Origin: Nodularia spumigena CCY9414
Lineage (GTDB): Bacteria > Cyanobacteriota > Cyanobacteriia > Cyanobacteriales > Nostocaceae
Reading direction: 5' to 3'
DNA: 64,000 nucleotides
NCBI RefSeq assembly: GCF_000340565.2
Contig: NZ_CP007203.1
Coordinates: 2,845,824-2,909,823, forward strand
The position numbers and the translations under genes were made by a program. Under the pieces are notes generated by a model. It was not told where the DNA came from and made no database searches. It worked only from the letters and a program-made list of their open reading frames with translations. Positions 63,579-64,000 of the stretch are shown here, in pieces (the stretch's first letter is position 1; each line of letters starts with the position of its first letter).

Positions 63579-64000
63579 ATGTTAAACAGACAATTAAATC
63601 GGCGTGAATGGATTTATTTAATTATATCCGTTATCTTAACAGTTAGCATATCTTCAGGATTTGCCAGTCAGATTGCTTCTATTCCAAACAAATTTTTATG
63701 TGAAATTGAGGATAGTCCTTTAAATATAAATTGTCAGGAAAAATTAATTAGTTTTGGAGACAAGCAATTGATTCCCACAGATATAGAGAAAAATATAGAA
63801 AAAAAGTTAGATAGAAATAATTTTCATGATTATAAACAACAAGGTATAGAACTATTATTTAGGATTAAAGCTCCAGCTAATGCAGTAGACAAATTTCAAC
63901 AGGCGTTTGCAATCTATCCTGACCCTGAAACACTAATTTATAAAAATAACGCCCAATCTCAAAGTCATTCACATCTCCAGATTGCTGTCAGTGTTCCAAT
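63579..64000 (+). CDS. Membrane-anchored TPR/substrate-binding-like protein, incomplete
   Basis: From ATG at 63579, 6 bp after the CHAT gene stop, 140 residues are seen before the window ends. A basic start and one membrane helix (WIYLIISVILTVSISSGFA, 11-29) are followed by a Cys-containing segment, a TPR-like stretch (DYKQQGIELLFRIKAPANAVDKFQQAF) and then HLQIAVSVP, which looks like the first strand of a type I periplasmic binding domain. That would make it an extracytosolic ligand sensor for the operon. The family is inferred from a fragment only. Confidence 0.55.
   Translation, partial: MLNRQLNRREWIYLIISVILTVSISSGFASQIASIPNKFLCEIEDSPLNINCQEKLISFGDKQLIPTDIEKNIEKKLDRNNFHDYKQQGIELLFRIKAPANAVDKFQQAFAIYPDPETLIYKNNAQSQSHSHLQIAVSVP

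Noticed and set aside
1-64000. CRISPR array or tRNA/rRNA genes
   Set aside because: No regularly spaced repeat with unique spacers and no cloverleaf or rRNA segment was found by eye; the tandem repeats here have 5-9, 32 or 210 bp units without spacers.

Overview
The window comes from a filamentous, probably heterocyst-forming cyanobacterium (Nostocales). GCGATCGC (HIP1) octamers are scattered throughout, heptanucleotide tandem repeats of the STRR type and MITE-like repeats fill the spacers, and the genes include oxygen-dependent chlorophyll biosynthesis (acsF), a bidirectional Hox hydrogenase and many cyanobacteria-typical families (TM2, DUF3110, DUF1822, Uma2, DUF4351). The genus cannot be fixed from sequence alone. 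No rRNA, tRNA or CRISPR array was seen.

Layout. 1-6.4 kb: the end of a TM2 gene, acsF, a coiled-coil protein, mnmG and a bitopic membrane protein with a GspC/PilP-like tail. 6.4-7.2 kb: a decayed transposase. 7.2-10.4 kb: a minus-strand pair, pfkA and an unusual P-type ATPase. 10.8-19.1 kb: hoxEFUYH plus the protease hoxW and an ADP-forming acyl-CoA synthetase; together these look like a fermentative hydrogen/acetate block, with repeats in every spacer from hoxF onward. 19.1-23.4 kb: an MFS exporter, a small hydrolase, a ferrochelatase-like protein ending in seven histidines, and a Uma2 nuclease.

23.4-37.0 kb: a defence island on the minus strand. It reads as the remains of an Ssp-type phosphorothioate system: a DUF4007 protein (SspB-like), a large P-loop ATPase (SspC-like), a 60-residue stub of a PAPS-reductase-like gene (SspD-like), a broken helicase, a GHKL ATPase and a cysteine desulfurase (SspA/IscS-like). 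A VapBC-type pair, a DUF4351 nuclease, two Uma2 copies (one a 419-bp partial duplication) and an AT-rich HNH gene have invaded or replaced its middle, so the modification arm is probably dead.

37.1-64 kb: FMN reductase, FtsH, a three-BON protein, a MerR regulator, a Rieske oxygenase, a 1895-residue TamB-like protein with 210-bp internal repeats, DUF3110, murQ, exoD, a broken membrane protein, a sucrase/ferredoxin-like protein, an ABC exporter, an M20 amidohydrolase and a DcuC-like transporter. The window ends in an operon of sigma-like protein, DUF1822 protein, membrane CHAT (caspase-like) protease and a TPR/substrate-binding-like protein.

Two mobile repeat families can be delimited from the sequence. 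One has TAGGACTTACGCAA ends and 5-bp target duplications (four full copies); the other has GGCGTTGCTGA ends and a CAATT duplication. One copy of the first lies inside the second, and another copy supplies the stop codon of a truncated membrane-protein gene.
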